This document shows positions 21,809 through 32,773 of a DNA stretch of 64,000 bases, one piece after another. Under the pieces are notes generated by a model. That model was not told where the DNA came from and did no database searches. It saw nothing but the letters and a program-made list of their open reading frames with translations. Every line of letters starts with the position of its first letter. Position 1 is the stretch's first letter. Position numbers and translations under genes: made by a program. Source of the DNA: Aselliscus stoliczkanus (Eukaryota > Chordata > Mammalia > Chiroptera > Hipposideridae); assembly GCA_033961575.1 (NCBI GenBank), contig CM066730.1, positions 158,499,523 to 158,563,522 of the forward strand, read 5' to 3'.

Positions 21809-22206
21809 CCTTGCTATTTCCTTGAAAACAAAGGTGAGAGAATCTGTGGGAAATGGGTACGGGGGTTGGGGAGATAGGCTGGGGGGAACTGAAGTGGTAA
21901 GACTTCAGGAGAGTGGATGAGATATGGAAAACCCACCCCAAGAAGTGTGAGCAGAGCTAAGGGACAAAATAAAGAATGGACAACGAGGCACACGCAGTTG
22001 AAATTGTCCTGACTATCACAGCTTGATGTGCCCTTCAAAGATCTCAGAGGAAAGCTCAGCTGCAATGATGCCCCTGGGCTGAGCCAGGGCTGGAGCTCAC
22101 GTGGTCCTGATTCTTAGACGCTGAGAGCTGGTGACCCTCCTGGGGGCCCTGTGTTCGCTTTGAGAACATCCAGAGGACAAAAGGGGGTCCGTACCGAGAA
22201 GAGACC
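21809..22206. other. Single-copy DNA
   Basis: Nothing recognised. Confidence 0.4.
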
Positions 22207-22544
22207 TGCTAGGGACTGAATGTTAATATGTTGAACTCCTAATTCCCAATCTGATGGTATTTGGAAATGAGGCCTTTGGGAGGTAACTAAATCAGAAGCA
22301 TGAAGCTCTCATGAATGGAATTAATGCTCTTATAAGAAGAGACATGAGAGGGATGATCTCTCCCACCATGTGAGGACACAATGAGAAGTCAGCAATCTTC
22401 AAACCGGGAGAAGGGGACTTACCAGAACCCAACCATCACAGCACCTTGCTCTTGGGCTTCCAGCCTCCTGACAGTAAAACATAAATATTTGTTGTTAAAC
22501 CCAGTCTATGTTATTTGGTATGGAAGCCTGAGATGACTAAGACA
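22207..22544 (+). mobile_element. MLT1-type solo LTR (ERVL-MaLR)
   Basis: Begins TGCTAGGGACTGAATGTTAA and carries GAGGCCTTTGGGAGGTAAC, CTCATGAATGGAATTAATGC, CACCATGTGAGGACACAATG and AAACCCAGTCTATGTTATTT, ending GATGACTAAGACA. The 5-bp duplication is AGACC (22202-22206) and AGACT (22545-22549), 4 of 5 matching. Confidence 0.82.
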
Positions 22545-22587
22545 AGACTCCATTGGCTACAAGAGGCTCTTAGCTCAGAAAAGAGAT

Positions 22588-22637
22588 CCCACTCTCCCTC
22601 TCTCCCTCTCTCCCCCTTTCTCTCTCTCTCTCTGTCT
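22588..22637. repeat. CT-rich low-complexity tract
   Basis: (CCCTCT)n grading into (CT)n; pure pyrimidine for most of its length. Confidence 0.85.
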
Positions 22638-23349
22638 GATGATTTCCTCATATTGGCCTTGGTGGTTCCATGACCTTGATTTTGGAATCATGAACTGAAC
22701 CTGATTCAGAATTGGCCATTTCTTGATTTTGGCCTGACTTACCACACCCATGTTGTGGCTTTGTATTCTCTTTGAAACTCACTTCTATCAGTGTCCAGTG
22801 TCCAAAGATGCAACAAGCTGTGGGGGCTCTAAGAAAAGCTCAGGTAAAGCTCTATCCAAGAAGATGCAGCTTGTGGATGTGCTCTGTGGACAGATGTGGG
22901 GACAGCAACCTTTCATTCATAGCTGTCCCCTAAGGTAAGAGCCTGAGGGGTGTTGCTCAGCTCTTGCCAAGTAGGAGGAGAGCAGAGCTCAGGTACCTCC
23001 TTGAAAAGAACCTCAGATGTGATGGCCAGAGGAAGCTGTGCTCAGGGATGTATCCGGATAGCTCAGAGGACTCATTAAAGCATCCTCTTGCTCTGGTAAG
23101 TTGTTAGTTAAAAATATACCCAGAGGTACTTTTATTGCATTCCACTGAGAATTTCTACCTCTTGCTAGGAGTGCGTATAGGGAAGGAGGTATTCTATAGA
23201 TGGTATAAATGGCTAAATAATCTAAGCATTAGTTATTCAAGCTTCACATAACTGCGCTCTTTGGACCTATAGAAACCCAACCCTGTGCTGACTGGGTGGT
23301 GATCACAGGAATAATGTTTGGGCAGAATTGGAAAACAAACAAACATTGT
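22638..23349. other. Single-copy DNA
   Basis: Splice-donor-like GTAAG sites occur (near 22933 and 23096), but without convincing acceptors. No exon is called. Confidence 0.35.
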
Positions 23350-23426
23350 GATGATAATAACACTAATAAGAATAGTGGCAGTAATTTATGAAATTTCTAT
23401 ATGCCAGGTACTCTGTTTTTAGCACC
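23350..23426 (-). mobile_element. MIR SINE, 3' part, split by an LTR
   Basis: ATAGTGGCAGTAATTTATGA then TATGCCAGGTACTCTGTTTT: reverse-complement MIR, interrupted at 23427 and resumed at 24021. Confidence 0.7.
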
Positions 23427-24020
23427 TGCAGTAGGCTGAATAATAATAGTTCCTCAAAATATCCAGGTCCTAATCCCTGCAACCTGTGAATGTCACCTCA
23501 TATGGCAAAAGGGATTTTACAGGTGTGACTAAATTAAGGATCTTGAAATAGGAAGGTCACCTTTTTTATTTTATTTTTTTAGAGTGCACTGTCACTGGCC
23601 CTCATATGTGGGACCCGAACCGGGGCTGCTGGCTTCCCAAGCCAGCGCTTAACCACCGCGCCACTCGGCCGGCCTGGAAGATTACCTTTGATTGTCCAGA
23701 TGAGTCCTAAATGTTATCACAAGTGTAGGAAAGCAGAGCAAAATTTGGCACAGATGAGGAGAAGGAAATGTGACAATAGAAGCAGGGATTGGAGTGGTGT
23801 GGCCATAAGCCAAGGAATGTCAGCAGCCACCAGAAACTGGAAGAGGTAAGGAATGGTGGATTCTCCTTGGTGGCCTCCAGAAGGAACCAGCCCCTCCGAC
23901 ACCTTGATTTTAGCCTTGTCTCAGGCTTCTGGCCTGCTAGGCTGAAGAGAATACATTTCTGTTATTTTGAGCCACTAAGTTTGGGGTAATCAGTTATAGC
24001 AGCAATAGGAAACAAATGTA
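23427..24020 (+). mobile_element. MLT1-type LTR (ERVL-MaLR), itself split by a SINE
   Basis: Begins TGCAGTAGGCTGAATAATAA and carries CCTGTGAATGTCACCTCATA, GCAAAAGGGATTTTACAGG, CATAAGCCAAGGAATGTCAG, GACACCTTGATTTTAGCC and TATAGCAGCAATAGGAAAC. The 5-bp duplication is GCACC (23422-23426) and GTACC (24021-24025). A type A SINE sits inside it at 23564-23675. Confidence 0.8.
23564..23675 (-). mobile_element. Short tRNA-derived SINE (type A), inside an LTR
   Basis: Reverse-oriented copy with a T-rich tail (TTATTTTATTTTTTT), the GTGTCACTGGCC terminus, box B complement (GGACCCGAACC), the arm CTGGCTTCCCAAGCCAG and a clean CGCCACTCGGCCGGCC start. The duplication is GGAAGGTCACCTT (23551-23563) and GGAAGATTACCTT (23676-23688), 11 of 13 matching. 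Confidence 0.9.
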
Positions 24021-24225
24021 GTACCTGATATATTTTAGCTCATTCAATCCTTATCCGTCCTATGAAGTAGGTACCGTTATGATCTCTACTTATAGATGCT
24101 GAAACTATAGCTCAGAAGGACTGATGTCTTCTTCAAGGTCACAGAGCTAACAAGTAGAGGAACAGGCAATCAAACTCAAGTCTACCTCTTAAGCTCGTGC
24201 TCTTCACCACAAGTCTCTATGCCTT
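24021..24225 (-). mobile_element. MIR SINE, 5' part, continuation after the LTR
   Basis: TATGAAGTAGGTACCGTTAT, CAAGGTCACAGAGCTAACAA and CTTAAGCTCGTGCTCTTCAC run through the MIR core to the tRNA-like head, completing the copy that stops at 23426. Confidence 0.75.
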
Positions 24226-24321
24226 GCAGCTACAACTCCAGTATTGGCCACGGCAGGTGGCAGGGACACTGGGCAGCCTCTGAAAGACTGGGCTAAGAGC
24301 TCCTGGGGTCACAACTGAGGA

Positions 24322-24407
24322 CACTTAGTGGAGGGTCCATGGGCATGGTCATGGTCATGAGAAGCCCCCAGGAGGGAAGGAGAAGGAGCAGTAACAGGTG
24401 TCATAAG
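24322..24407. repeat. Unrecognised 86-bp segment, copy 1 of 2
   Basis: Similar end to end to 26376-26458. Shared blocks are CACTTAG, GGGCATGGTCA, AGAAGCCCCCAGGAGG, GAAGGAG/GAAGAAC and ACAGGTGTCATAA. Flanks are not alike. Either an unnamed dispersed repeat or an old local duplication. Confidence 0.7.
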
Positions 24408-24782
24408 ATGTTGCAATGGTGGGGGGAAAAGGGTGTTTGCGGGTAAATGTGGTGGGAGCTCAGCCAGGGGGAAGCAAAGGAAGTCAGCTGCCAGGCAGGG
24501 TATGGCCAGGGGGAGAGGTGCTACCCACCCTGCTACCCCTCAGCAGGGCGACAAGCATCAAAATCTCAGTGGCCATTTCTGCTATGACTGAGCCACTGTG
24601 AAAGCTGTTGTTCCCTGAGACAGCCCACCTTGGGAAGGAGTGGGCATGTGTATGACCGCAGCCCTTTGAGTCAGCCAGGCATGGTGCTTCTCATCCAGGG
24701 GGGGCATTGTCAAGCCCCTGCCTGAAGTGGGTAGGAGGCCAGACACCAAGTCCAAGACCTTGGTAAAGGGATTGGAAACAGG

Positions 24783-24794
24783 GCCCCCTAGTGG
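24783..24794 (-). promoter_or_regulatory. CTCF-like motif
   Basis: The minus strand reads CCACTAGGGGGCCC, matching the CTCF core at 13 of 14 positions. It is the best CTCF-like match in the window. Occupancy cannot be judged from sequence. Confidence 0.35.
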
Positions 24795-25097
24795 CGAGGA
24801 AGCTGAGGTGCTGCGCCAGCAAAGCAAGGTTGAACCCAGCTGCGTGAGCTGAAAGCACTCTGCCGGCCAGGAAAGCTGTGACGCACTTTGCCCAGGGCTC
24901 ATCTCGGGCCACCAGGCTCCCTCAACACTCTGCCGAGTTCAGCAGCAAGCTCAGCCTGCGAGGGAGGGGCTGGAGCTGAGATTCTTCGTGGGTTCCCCAG
25001 TGTGCTCAGCACCAGCTCAGAGTGGGCTGCTGCAATGAGGTGGGGAGGGGACAGGCTGACAGCAGAGTCCCCTCGGAACAAACTCCTGAGTGTGGCC

Positions 25098-25297
25098 GTT
25101 CAGAAAAGTCTTAAAATGTGGCTCCCTGACCAGTAGCATCAGGGTCGCATGGGCATTTGTTACAAAAGTAGCTTCTCAGGCCCCACCCTACACCTACCTA
25201 CTGAATCAGAAACTCTGGGGTGGGGCCCAGCAATCTGTGTTTTCACAAGCCCCCCAGGTGATTCTGATGCATGCTGAAGTTTAAGAACCATGGGCCT
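25098..25297. mobile_element. MER5A-type hAT element, nearly complete
   Basis: AATGTGGCTCCCTGACCAGT, GCTTCTCAGGCCCCACCCTA, TACTGAATCAGAAACTCTGG, CAGCAATCTGTGTTTTCAC and TGATGCATGCTGAAGTTTAA follow MER5A throughout. It is in the orientation opposite to the copy at 17165. Confidence 0.85.
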
Positions 25298-26574
25298 AGA
25301 TGACCAACTAGAATATCATTGGGTTTCCCTAGGACAGTTGGAGTCATAGCCTAATCCTTTGCATTTTCTCGCCCTGCCCCCACCCCATGCCACCCACCTA
25401 CGCGTATAAGTGGCAGATTTTCCAAAGACGTTCACAGCTGTATTCCAAAGCAATCCTCGGCATGAAAGGAGCCTTTTTCCACCCTTTCAGGGACGTGAAT
25501 TTCATCATCAGATGAGTGTCTATTTTCACTGGGGCTTTTGAATTATACAGGACTATGGGAGGAGTTCAGGGGATCTGATATTATAATAACTAGATTTTGA
25601 AATGTTTTTTTTCTTTTTCTTCCAATGGATGCGTCGTCTTTATTTAAATAGAAAGCATTTCTGGCTAAATTTGATGGCTCATTTGTAGGAAAACCAGCAA
25701 AAAAATTGGACTTCTTCTGAGAGCCTGGGTGATTTAAGGCCTGTTAATATTAGCTGAATCACAGGGAGAAAATCGACAGATTCATTCTCTTGAGGGCAGG
25801 GAGGAGAGGGAGCTCTCCACTGAGCCAAGAATCCGCAAGTGTGCGTCTCGGTGATTAATGGCATCAGACCTCCGTGTCCTGTCCAGTGGTCCCGCCAGTG
25901 GCCTCAGGGAACCCTGCAGCACTGGGCTTGTTTATGCGAAGCAGCTCTGGGGCTGCTGCACTGGGGATAGGATGTAGGGGGAGTTAGGGAGGAGGCCGAG
26001 GTGAAAGAAGCCATCTCCATGTTCCCTCCCCAGCTGAGCTGCCTGCGGCCTCATGCACCATGAAAAAATGATGACTTGACTTCATTAAAGCCTTGTCATC
26101 TTTCCCCTCCTGACAGTTTGAAAAGAGTGCTTTCACGGAGCAGAATGGGATTCCAGAGGCCACCTGAGGCATGAAAATCACAGCCTGAACTTTTCAGAAA
26201 GGAAAATCCTCCTGTTCATGTTAAGCAAATGCTGATTATGAAAATGAAGAAGGGGGTGGGGGGAACATTTCCTTCCAGTCTAGGCAGTTCTGGGGCATGG
26301 ACAGCAGCTGCGATGGGTTTAGGTACGTCCAGCCCAAGGGACCAGCATGCCATCAGGCCTCTTTCCTGTTCTGGCCACTTAGCAGAGCGTCCTTGGGCAT
26401 GGTCACTGCGAGAGAAGCCCCCAGGAGGAAAAGAGAAGAACAGCTACAGGTGTCATAACCAGCAAAAATCTGACTTCCGTCTTGCCTGGCATCTCAGCTC
26501 TCTGAGACCCGACCCTATCTCACCTGCTTCTGTCTGATTTTTGACCCACCCACGTGGTTCAAGTCATGGATATT
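25298..26574. other. Single-copy DNA
   Basis: Contains copy 2 of the paired 86-bp segment. Otherwise no family or gene is recognised. Confidence 0.4.
26376..26458. repeat. Unrecognised 83-bp segment, copy 2 of 2
   Basis: Direct-orientation partner of 24322-24407, about 2.05 kb downstream, with a 3-base gap relative to it. Confidence 0.7.
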
Positions 26575-26762
26575 TGCTGAGCACCAAGAAGGCCCTACAG
26601 TGGGCACAAGCCCCCATGTGACCCCTTGATGCCACCATTGAAGGTAGTATCATTATCTTCATTTTAGAGAAGCAGAGGCTGGGACAGAGGGAAGAGAGGT
26701 CATTGTTCAAGGTGACTCATTGATGGGATCAGGTCTGGCATCCAGTGCCCTGCTGACAACCT
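26575..26762 (-). mobile_element. MIR SINE fragment
   Basis: ATTTGCTGAGCACCAAGAAG, AGTATCATTATCTTCATTTT and AGAGAAGCAGAGGCTGGGAC: reverse-complement MIR. Confidence 0.65.
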
Positions 26763-28188
26763 GCTGACACTCAGATGATTCGTGGGCTGACAAAAACAGA
26801 ACTCAGATCTCAGATCTATGGCCTAGTGATCTTCTCATTTATTCATTCATCCCCTTCAAAATATCTTAACTTCTATTTTTTTTTTTAACAATGCAATATC
26901 CGCATTTGGTTAAAAAGTAATCAAATGATAACAAAAGGCTTATAATGAGTAAGAGCAATCCCTGACCTACCCCACAATCTTCCCAGAGGAGATCATTTTA
27001 AACTCTTTTAGTTTTATTTTTTTTGTATTAATTTAAATTCTGTATTTCTACATTTATGCCTAGATGTCTATTGCTTGATTTGTGGGGTGGGAGAATGTAG
27101 CTTTCTTATAGCAGCTCTCCCCACCTCATCCTCACCATCTCATTTGGTCCTATTATTGTTTTTACTGAAATAAGTGATCAGAGTTTACTGTAATTATATT
27201 TCGCTTGAACAGTTATTGCTTTTCCTTAGTGTTAATAATTGCCTAGTTATTTCACTTGCATATTTTTCTACATATATATACATATATATATTTAAAGTTT
27301 TAAAAAAAATCATTTAGACCTATCATCCATTTATCATTAGGTTTTTAAAATCAAAATGCTATAACCGCACTGATTTTATCATCTCTCCCTTTTTATTCCT
27401 GCGGACCTTCATCGTAAGGGATTTTTTTCACCTCCCTTCCAATTGGACTGGTTAATTTGTAGGCCTCCTGCACAGCTATTCTCTAGGGACTTCCTTCTCC
27501 CTGTTCTGGGTCAGGTCCACCATTTCTTGATCCTTTGTCTTCTTTCTTGGATTGCTCCCTAATTTTTCTGGAGCGTACCCTCCAGTAGCTTTTTATGGAG
27601 GATTGCATGAAAAGTAATTTTTTTCTGAGTCTTTTTGTTAGAAAATATTTTTATTTTATCCCCACAAGATTTCTAGTTTGGCTGAATATAAAATTCAAGG
27701 CTGAAAATAGTATTTATTTCAAAATGTTATAGCATTCATTCCTTCATTGTCTTCTAGCTTCCAGTCCTGTCCTTGGGAATTTAAATGCCATTCTGATAAT
27801 CTGTCTTTTGCATATGATATTTTTTTCCTCTTTGGAATCTTTTAGGATATATTCTTTATTCATAATGTTTTGAATTATGTAAGCCCTAATGTAGAAGATG
27901 CAGTCTAGTTCCAGGAAATATTCTTAAATCAGTTCTTTGACAATTTCTTCCTTTCCTTTTTTTTCTGTTCTCTCTCTTTTACCTATGAGTTAGATATTGA
28001 ATTTCTGGATTGGTTATGAAAGGCTTTTGTGTTTTCTTCCATATTTTCCATCTCTGCCATTTTGTTCTGCTTTCTAATTGATTTCGTTATCTTTATCTTC
28101 CAAACCTTTTATTAAATTGTTTTATTGTTTTCTCTTTTATTCTAAATTTCTAATAGTCCTTTCTTGTTTCCTAATTGTTTCTTTTTTT

Positions 28189-28368
28189 ATTTTTATTTTA
28201 TTTTATTTTATTTTATTTTTTTGAGGGCAGTGTCACTGGCCCTCACATGTGGGATCGAACAGGGGCCTCTGGCTTCCTAAGCTAGCGCTTAACCACCACG
28301 CCTCTCGGCTGGCCCCCAAGCCAGCTCTTAACCAACGCACCACTCGGCCAGCCCTTGTTGGCATTTTA

Positions 28369-28401
<33 letters not shown>

Positions 28402-28532
28402 CTGAGCCATCCTGCCACCTGTTGGCAGCTCAACGGCAACTCAGCTCGGGCTGGCCTCGAACAGCTGTTGCTCAGAGCTCAGCTCGCACTCTTGAGCGAG
28501 CTCTTAACCAACTGAGCCACTCGGTCGGCCCT
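28189..28532 (-). mobile_element. Composite SINE: type B head, A-tract, partial plus full type A
   Basis: One 19-bp duplication (CCTAATTGTTTCTTTTTTT at 28170-28188 and 28533-28551) flanks three SINE parts. Read on the minus strand these are a type B first monomer (28532-28400), an A29 tract (28399-28371), a 17-nt non-SINE spacer, a 38-nt type A 5' half (28353-28316) and a type A unit with an AAAAT-repeat tail (28315-28189). Box A is therefore present three times. This is either one chimeric retroposition or an insertion of type A into a type B tail. Confidence 0.85.
28371..28399. repeat. Poly(T) tract inside the composite SINE
   Basis: 29 consecutive T residues; the antisense A-tail of the type B part. 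Confidence 0.92.
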
Positions 28533-28776
28533 CCTAATTGTTTCTTTTTTTAAAAAATAAAACCAATTCTTCTTTAATGGAAGCAATGTCTTTTCTTACG
28601 GCTCTGAGCATACTAATTCAATGTTAATTTTCTTCTGAGTCCTGCATTATCTTTATTTTCTTCATTTCTTTTTTACCTGTGTTGACTTTGATATTGTTTT
28701 ATTTCATTTATTTTATTCCTTCTATGTTATGTTGGAGTCTTTTCTCAAGTGTCTACTAATTCTTTGTTGCCCATTC

Positions 28777-28852
28777 GTGAGACAGGCACCAAAGAGATGA
28801 TTGAAATCGCTAACAATTGTCACCCTAATAAACTTTAATTAAAAAAAAAAAA
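28777..28852 (+). mobile_element. Unidentified retroposon 3' tail
   Basis: About 60 bases end in AATAAACTTTAATT and a poly(A) run, as in a 5'-truncated poly(A) retroposon. One frame reads ETGTKEMIEIANNCHPNKL and then TAA immediately before the tail, as if a coding 3' end with almost no 3' UTR. I do not recognise the protein and found no clear target-site duplication. Confidence 0.45.
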
Positions 28853-29577
28853 AGGAAATCTCTAGTTGTGTGGGGCTGGGGCAGGAAGATTATCAACTGG
28901 GAGGTTTCACAGCAGAGTTATCAGACACTGAACTGTTTCATTTGAAGCGTCTTACATGACAATGCATGAACTCTTTAGACCATGTTATTTACTCAGAAAA
29001 GAACTTTTCAATCTCTTGCTTGGTTGGTATAATCCTGGCTTCTAAAGAGTTGGACATGCGGCATGGAAGGGGACCAGGGGATATCAACTTCCCATGTATA
29101 CATTAAAAATATTTTTATCGAGGTAGAATTTATACATAGTAAAATGTAAAAATATTAATTTTACATTAGATGAATTTTTCTATTTCTCCTACCCTGAAAG
29201 TTCCTCATGCCTCATTCATGTGCAGACTGTTAATTCCTGTTTTTGGTCTTGTACCGGGCTCCCAGCCTTCCCTTTACCTGATGCCCCTGAGTCCTGATCC
29301 TCTTCCATTTTCCTTCTCCAAAGAATAATCCTTCCGCCACCCCAGGGTGTATCTATAGTTGACAGGGCCTTGACTTTAACTGGCTTAGGCAAAAATATTA
29401 TCCCATATAACTAAAAGATCAAAGATAGGGAGTGCTCCAGGTGTGGTAATGATCAGTGGCCCAATGATGCCATCAGGGCTTGTCACATTCTTTGTTTTGT
29501 TCTCCCCGATATCTGATTCAAATGAGTTGATTCCCTTCACAACAATAAAATTGTGCCACTAGGAACTGAGCTATACC
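28853..29577. other. Single-copy DNA
   Basis: Nothing recognised. Confidence 0.4.
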
Positions 29578-29742
29578 TTTGCTACTCAAAGTGTGCTCCT
29601 TGGAGCATTAGTATCACCCAAAAGCTTGTCATAAATGCAGAATTTCATGTCCAGTCCCAGATCTACTGATCAGAATATGCATTTTAATAAGATCCCTAAA
29701 TGATTCATATGCACTTGAAAGTTTGAGAAGTACTGGGCTATA
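29578..29742. mobile_element. MER5A-type hAT fragment
   Basis: GCTACTCAAAGTGTGCTCCT, GCAGAATTTCATGTCCAGTC, CAGATCTACTGATCAGAATA and GTTTGAGAAGTACTGGGCT match MER5A with decay. It has the same orientation as 25098-25297. Confidence 0.8.
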
Positions 29743-31041
29743 CAATTTTGTGTCCATATCAGCTGAAGAAAACAAGAGAAAATCTCTCTCCTAGTACTTT
29801 TCTTCTGTTTTATTGGGTCGACTTGGATCATGAGCCCACTCCTCGAGCCCCCATGAACTGTCATGTACTGACTAGCTAATCACATTTCATCTGTTAGATC
29901 TGGGGCTTGAGTCTTCCTTTGAAGCACATGCTATGTGGAAAAAGGGTTGATACTCTAACAAAGGCAAGGTTCTGTTAGGAAAGATGGTGGAACTGAAATG
30001 TGGGTGACAACCTACATAGTCCACTAGAGAGTTTGGTCGCTCAGCTTATTGACGTGCATCTCTGTAGCCCCGAGCTTCACCCCTGCATCTAGGCTTCCAA
30101 GTTCCGAACTCGCCAGGTGCCCTGGAGCAGAGCAAGTCAGCTTTCTGTTCCCTGCTCTCATCGGTACCTGCTGCTGGAAGGACCTTCAGGCATAGCTTCC
30201 CTCTCCCTGATAAAATACTTACCACATTTCCATGTGATCCATCTTCTAAAAATTGTTGAAATCTCTTGTTTGTTGCTGTTTCTCTCCCTATTCTCTTTGC
30301 CCTTCAAAAAAATGGATTACTCTGAGGTTTTGTTTGTCTTGTTCCTTTAAAGAAAAATTGATTACTCTCATTTTAGTGGGGTCTGGGGAAATAGAGGAAA
30401 TAAACAATGTGGTCGAGTCACCATCTTCAACCGAAAGAATTCAACATGCATGGTGTTGATAGAGACAATATGTCTCTATCCTTTTCTGATTAAAATTTAA
30501 AAAAAAGGAGACTGTAAAAGGTGGATGTGTATGGTGGGCATTGAGTATGGAGGTAGGGTGGGGGGGTTGGGAAGGTTTAGGGAAGGCACAGAGAAAGTGA
30601 CACAGAGAGAAAGAGAAGCAAGAGAACAGGGGAAAGTCTGAAGCTTAACCTTGCAGGAAGTGTGGGGTATTCCATGAGCAGAAGAAAGGATATCCTTAAA
30701 ATTGAGGGTCTAATTGCCTGAAGAGGTTTGCCAGGCAACTGGGGCTCTCAGGGGCAGTTGGCCTGGATGCTGATCCTCACCCTGGAAGAAGAAACCAGGC
30801 AGAGAGTGGCACACACATAGCCACGGAGCAGCAGGGTCAGGATCAGAGCAAGCAAGGGACATGGCTGACAGCAGGCCCCAGAGCACAGGGGCACGACTCA
30901 GAGACCAAGCCGAATGGGCCCTGCCCCGAGCCATTGCAGGTGAAGGCCAATGCTAACCTTCTCCACATCCCTGACTTGCGTATCTCAAAACCACTCTTCT
31001 TTTAAATTGCTTCAACCAAAGGAAATGTTTAAATAAATTAT

Positions 31042-31043
<2 letters not shown>
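29743..31043. other. Single-copy DNA
   Basis: Contains a G-rich patch near 30550-30570 (GTAGGGTGGGGGGGTTGGG). No exon or repeat family is recognised. Confidence 0.4.

Positions 31044-31092
<49 letters not shown>
31044..31092. repeat. (TA)n microsatellite
   Basis: About 24 uninterrupted TA units. Confidence 0.95.
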
Positions 31093-31095
<3 letters not shown>

Positions 31096-31777
31096 AGAAA
31101 TATGATTAATCTGTTAAAGTGACAATGTCCCTATCTCTTGATGTGGAAACATACTCAATATATTATTGAGGTGGTGGTGGGGAAGCAGACTTGGAAACAG
31201 CAGGTAGAGCACATTTCTGCTTCTGTCAAATGTCTATTTGTAACCAGGATGTCTCAGAAGTCCCCAGCCTGTGAGAACATATTTCTACTAATTCCATAAA
31301 TTACAAAGGCTCCACATCTTGAGCTGCTTGATTATTGCATTGGTCATTTCTGAGAGCACTCCTGGGCACTCTGTGCTCACAATTGTCCTGCTGCCACACC
31401 CCAGCAAGCACCAGGATACAGGCCCAGTGTCCTATGCTGATCCGAGACTGGTGACCTTCCTCTAGCCTGAGCTGGCACCTCCAGGCTGGCCTTAAAAAGG
31501 TTACCAGTGACTGCCCTCTCTTCACCACTCCAACTCAAGCACAGTACAGGCTCTGCCCTCTGTTATTCATAATATAACTAGCGTTCGTCTCTGCCCTTTG
31601 ACGAGATGTGGGGATAACTGAAGGGGAAGTACCACCCAGAGCGACAGTGATAAGCCCTACCAGAAATGACTGATTTTGGAGTCTTCAGGCGCAGGCTTAC
31701 CTTTGGGGCTCCCCAAGGGACCCCTCACTGCCTTGCTGCCACCTCTCTCGAGCTGGAGGCCAACCCCCCTCACCACC
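31093..31777. other. Single-copy DNA
   Basis: Nothing recognised. Confidence 0.4.
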
Positions 31778-31788
31778 AGAAGTCTTTT

Positions 31789-31895
31789 TTTTTTTTTTTT
31801 TGAGGGCAGTGTCACTGGCCCTCACATGTGGGACCCAACCGTGGCTGCTGGCTTCCCAAGCCAGCACTTAACCACCGCGCCACTCGGCCGGCGGG
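31789..31895 (-). mobile_element. Short tRNA-derived SINE (type A)
   Basis: T-tail, GAGGGCAGTGTCACTGGCCC, decayed box B complement (GGACCCAACC), CTGGCTTCCCAAGCCAG arm and GCGCCACTCGGCCGGC start. The duplication is AGAAGTCTTTT (31778-31788) and AGAAATCTTTT (31896-31906). A 182-codon frame that runs through this SINE is therefore not a gene. Confidence 0.92.
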
Positions 31896-32521
31896 AGAAA
31901 TCTTTTGAGATATCTGGGCTTCGTAGGTCCGGCCCGATTGCTGTAGGACCTGGTGAGAGGAAGGCCGGTGTCCCTGTCCCCTCTCTGAGGCTCACCTGCC
32001 CAGGCGTTGCTGCTTTTCTAGGATTGTCCTTCCTAACAGTGGCTTTCTCCTTCAGTGAACTGGGCAGGCCCTGGCTAACGGCCTCCAAGTGGACAACGAC
32101 ATCTAGTACAATAGTTCAATATTGGTTCCTTCCCCCAGAGCTGTGGGAGGGAGGGATTTGCTTAATGTTTTGTAACAAAAATCCCATTCAAAGGGTTTTC
32201 CCAAAAAAAACAGCCTATGCCTAAGGTCAATGCTAGTCTCCACCACTTTCAAGACAAAAACTGTTTATAGCTAATCTTTAACTGTCAAGGTTTAAAAAGC
32301 AAACAAACAAAAACAAAACCCACCTCTAAGTCCAGAATCTTACCTAGATGTTTATTTATATATACGCATCTAAGTATGGAAAAATTGCAAAAAAATGTTA
32401 AAAAAGAGTGATTATTTCAGAATAAATAAATAAGTAGTGGGGTGAAGAGTAATTTAAAAAATTTTCCTTCGGCCTGCTTTTTGGTAATAAATATGCATTA
32501 CTTGTGAAAATTTTTAAAAGT

Positions 32522-32536
32522 AAAAAAAAAAAAAAA
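32522..32536. repeat. Poly(A) tract
   Basis: About 15 A residues; no retroposon body recognised. Confidence 0.85.
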
Positions 32537-32773
32537 GGTGATGAAGCACACTGTTCATGTTCCTTCAACCAGATCCTTAATAAAGATGCTAAATGCAGCG
32601 GGGCTGGGCACTGCCTCTCGTTGGCCACGTGCCCCTCAGAGATCCCTTTGCATTTCCCCAACAGTCAACTTTGCAGATAATTTCAGTCCATTATCATGTT
32701 CCAGCAAATGCGAATGCATTTTCAGAAAAGACTAGCGTCAGCAAACATGTCCTAATACCTGAGTAGGAAAGGG

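Larger units (their letters stand above)
24226..25097. other. Moderately GC-rich single-copy DNA
   Basis: Contains copy 1 of the paired 86-bp segment and a CTCF-like motif. No exon or CpG island is evident. Confidence 0.4.
26865..28776. mobile_element. AT-rich tract, probably ancient L1-derived
   Basis: Poly-T-rich composition, a segment near 26905-27020 (AAAGGCTTATAATGAGTAAG, CCCAGAGGAGATCATTTTAA) and long TTTCTT-rich prose around 27640-28170 resemble old L1 sequence. No reverse-transcriptase reading frame survives. A composite SINE is inserted at 28189-28532. The family call is weak. Confidence 0.4.

Noticed and set aside
22588..22637. CT-rich tract as a splice polypyrimidine tract or promoter
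   Set aside because: It is simple low-complexity sequence with no associated acceptor, initiator or exon.
31676..32224. 182-codon plus-strand open frame
   Set aside because: It runs straight through the poly(T) tail and body of a type A SINE (31789-31895), so its length is an artefact of the insertion.
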